From positions 2,821,543-2,885,542 of the forward strand of contig NC_086362.1 of the NCBI RefSeq assembly GCF_036324505.1: DNA of 64,000 nt, given 5' to 3'. Positions 61,901-64,000 of the stretch are shown here, piece after piece. This DNA comes from Eleginops maclovinus. Lineage: Eukaryota; Chordata; Actinopteri; Perciformes; Eleginopidae. Positions within the stretch are counted from its first letter, which is position 1, and each line of letters begins with the position of its first letter. The translations under genes and the position numbers were made by a program. Below the pieces are notes generated by a model. The model made no database searches and was not told the origin of the DNA. It was given only the letters and a program-made list of their open reading frames with translations.

Positions 61901-62905
61901 TTTTTTTGGAGTGTATCTCATTCCAGCTGCATGCATCCTCTGCTAAGCAGATAAGAGCCATGACACACAGCCTAGAGCAAATTCAAACATTCAAATCAAT
62001 GTGTCTGACTCGTTTCTTCACCTTTCACACACTTTCTCTCTGCACACGAGATCCAGGAAGAGACTTGAAGTGCTTTTTTTCCTGTAATAATTTACCTTTA
62101 TGGCCCCAAGTCTGTCTAAGTTGATTAGTAAGAGGACACTTCCCATGTGTGACACGTGCTTGTGTGGCGTTTATGGGAACCTCTGAGTGTGTGCAGATTC
62201 TGACATTACAACATCTGTCAGAGGAGATTAGGACAAGAAGGACACACACATCACAAATCCCTTGATGAAAGAGTCAGGGAGGTCCCGTAAAAGCGAAGAC
62301 TTCCAGTCAGCGTAAAAACAGAATGTTACGGTAACAGATCCTCAGGCAGATCATATCACTATAAATGACTCAATTACAGATGTATTTCTTATGACTCTAC
62401 TCATTAAACTCACTTACTGCAATGCAAGGCTTTTCCCACTTTTGTTCAGTACGTTTTCATTTCTTGTCATAAACATCTGCCTTTTTTCGCAGAAACGTTT
62501 GGGAGGAAATGGAGGATTTTCAGCACAAAAAAGGAAATGAAATCAACCATAACACTTCTAAAAATCATGAAGAAAATGACTTCAATTATTTATTGCATTA
62601 TCGACCTCAAACCAGCCAGAGATGTGTTCATTCTATTTGGAAAAATCCTGACTAGAAAGGGAGTTTTCGAAGCTAAAAATCTCTGCATGCACACAAACAC
62701 ACATTTGTTTTTTGTTTGATCTTTTTAGTTATTTAGCCTTCCATTGTTGGTGGAAATACAATCAGTGATCTTGGCACTTTTTCCTTATTGTAAATCCCAC
62801 ATGCCCTTTCTCCTGATAGTGAGGATAAAAAAAAGACTGAGAGGCTAACAGGAAAATATTTAGGAACATGTTTAGAGGCCACAGAGATCACTGCATGCAA
62901 ACCAG

Positions 62906-62908
<3 letters not shown>

Positions 62909-62958
<50 letters not shown>
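62909..62958. repeat. (CA)25 array
   Basis: 50 bp of perfect CA in the right-hand intergenic part. Confidence 0.95.
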
Positions 62959-62960
<2 letters not shown>

Positions 62961-63394
62961 TACAAACCAGGTTCCAGTGCTATATTTAGGATGTGTGTGT
63001 GTGTGTGTTTTAGAGTAGAGCTCTATCTGTTGGACTCCATGCAATAATGCACTCTCCTGAAAATGTCCTTACATGAAGAGTAAAGGCGTTGGTTTGAGTA
63101 ATTTAAGAGGAGTTCTTTATAGGATATGTTGCTGCACAATCTTCTTACAAGCTTTTAATTCATGAGACAAACTACTTTGAATTTGCACATTTCTTTCTAG
63201 ATAATCCCCCTTAATGTTTTTTTAAGAAGCTTTTTATTTTATAGTAGCAGTTTTTGTATTAATATTTCATGATTTTCTATTTAATCTAAACCAGGATTAT
63301 CTCTTGTCATATATTGACAATATTATTTGTTTAGTAAATCTAAGTTACATTACATTATAGTACTTTTTTCATCAATAAGTAACATAACGCTAGG

Positions 63395-63690
63395 CTAAGG
63401 GGCGGGACATCGCTAAACGGTTGACCAATCACAACTGAGATGGGCCGGTAAACCAATCAGAGCAGACTGCGCTCTGGAGGGTGAAAAAGGAGCTGCAGCA
63501 CAGACAGCATGAGAAAAATAAAGAGCTTTTTGAACATTAAAGCATAGAGACATGTCCCAGTAGAGACAATAAATACTGACATCGACCTGAATTAATAAAA
63601 TGTTAAGCCACAGAAAACACTTTACAACATCCTCAAAACATGACAATAAATTAGGTTTTAGAAAACATGCATTTTATTTCATAATTCATA
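63395..63690. repeat. related dispersed repeat copy
   Basis: GGGGCGGGACATCGCTAAACG, GACCAATCACAAC, TTTTTGAACATTAAAGCATAG, CATCCTCAAAACATGACAATAAAT and ATGCATTTTATTTCATAATTCA share order and sequence with 61620-61810. It continues upstream with the GGGCGGG.../CAATCA segment usual for this repeat. Confidence 0.6.
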
Positions 63691-64000
63691 TTCGCTGGTA
63701 ATAAAAATTGCATTCCTTTCCACTCCAACATTACCGATAGTCGTTATAAACATTCAACAGTTATATTTTCTTCACCCTTAATTTTATGTTTTTTTTTACG
63801 ACAGTTCAGCCTTTTTTTTTACTTTTGGAGATCCCTCCGTTATATATATACACATACAAAAAATGGAAAGGTTCTGACTGTAAACAGCAAAAAGTGCGAC
63901 GTCACAAGGCCTTAACAGAAACCTCGTCCTTTAAAATACTTTTTTATAGCGTATAAACTCAGTGGCCTCGATCAGTGCCATCACATTATATCCAGAAATG

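Larger units (their letters stand above)
58850..64000. other. region upstream of leap2, no gene seen
   Basis: Contains the trinucleotide array at 59 kb, irregular GT sequence near 59220-59262, dispersed repeats at 61.5-61.9 and 63.4-63.7 kb, and the (CA)n at 62.9 kb. No exon of a known protein was recognised on either strand. Confidence 0.55.

Overview
The window is a stretch of vertebrate, almost certainly teleost (ray-finned fish), nuclear genome. The evidence is three intron-split genes with recognisable vertebrate protein sequences, GT/AG introns, tRNA-derived SINEs, other dispersed repeats of teleost type, and a very high load of long (CA)n/(GT)n microsatellites. I estimate by hand that these arrays make up roughly 2 kb of the 64 kb. 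A percomorph-like fish is my guess; the species cannot be told from this sequence alone. || Layout. Positions 1-14515 hold no gene I can support: microsatellites, a SINE on the minus strand (about 8860-9090) and a 20-bp minisatellite with an exact 60-bp higher-order duplication (13231-13420). From 31519 down to 14516 the minus strand carries hdac8, a class I histone deacetylase, in ten coding exons; only the last few codons are missing. Its ninth intron is about 10.9 kb and contains a transposon copy next to what looks like an assembly chimera (about 21.9-23.6 kb). Head to head with hdac8, 1.2 kb away, phka1 (phosphorylase kinase regulatory subunit alpha) runs on the plus strand from 32709 to 48949 in 33 candidate coding exons. 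The hdac8-phka1 pairing also exists in mammals. From 49 to 57 kb I see the phka1 3' UTR, a SINE and microsatellites. leap2, encoding a small secreted peptide, lies on the minus strand at 57097-58672 with a TATA box at 58844. The last 5 kb holds only dispersed repeats and microsatellites. || Most interesting signals. (1) A 1.15-kb transposon in phka1 intron 1, with a near-identical partial copy in hdac8 intron 9. It carries two convergent first exons: a THAP zinc finger on one strand and, on the other, an exon resembling the YqaJ/SWIM-type proteins of fish. Each sits behind a matching end with an E-box and a CCATTTTGG block. I read it as an internally deleted element of the ISL2EU/PHIS type. 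(2) The hdac8 copy breaks off and is followed by an error-rich second copy of its own flank that runs across the uninterrupted insertion site. This suggests that transposon-bearing and empty haplotypes were joined in the assembly. (3) phka1 has a cluster of short phase-0 exons coding for serine-rich regulatory sequence, including a tandemly duplicated, possibly mutually exclusive pair. (4) Many splice sites of both genes lie directly against, or inside, microsatellites.
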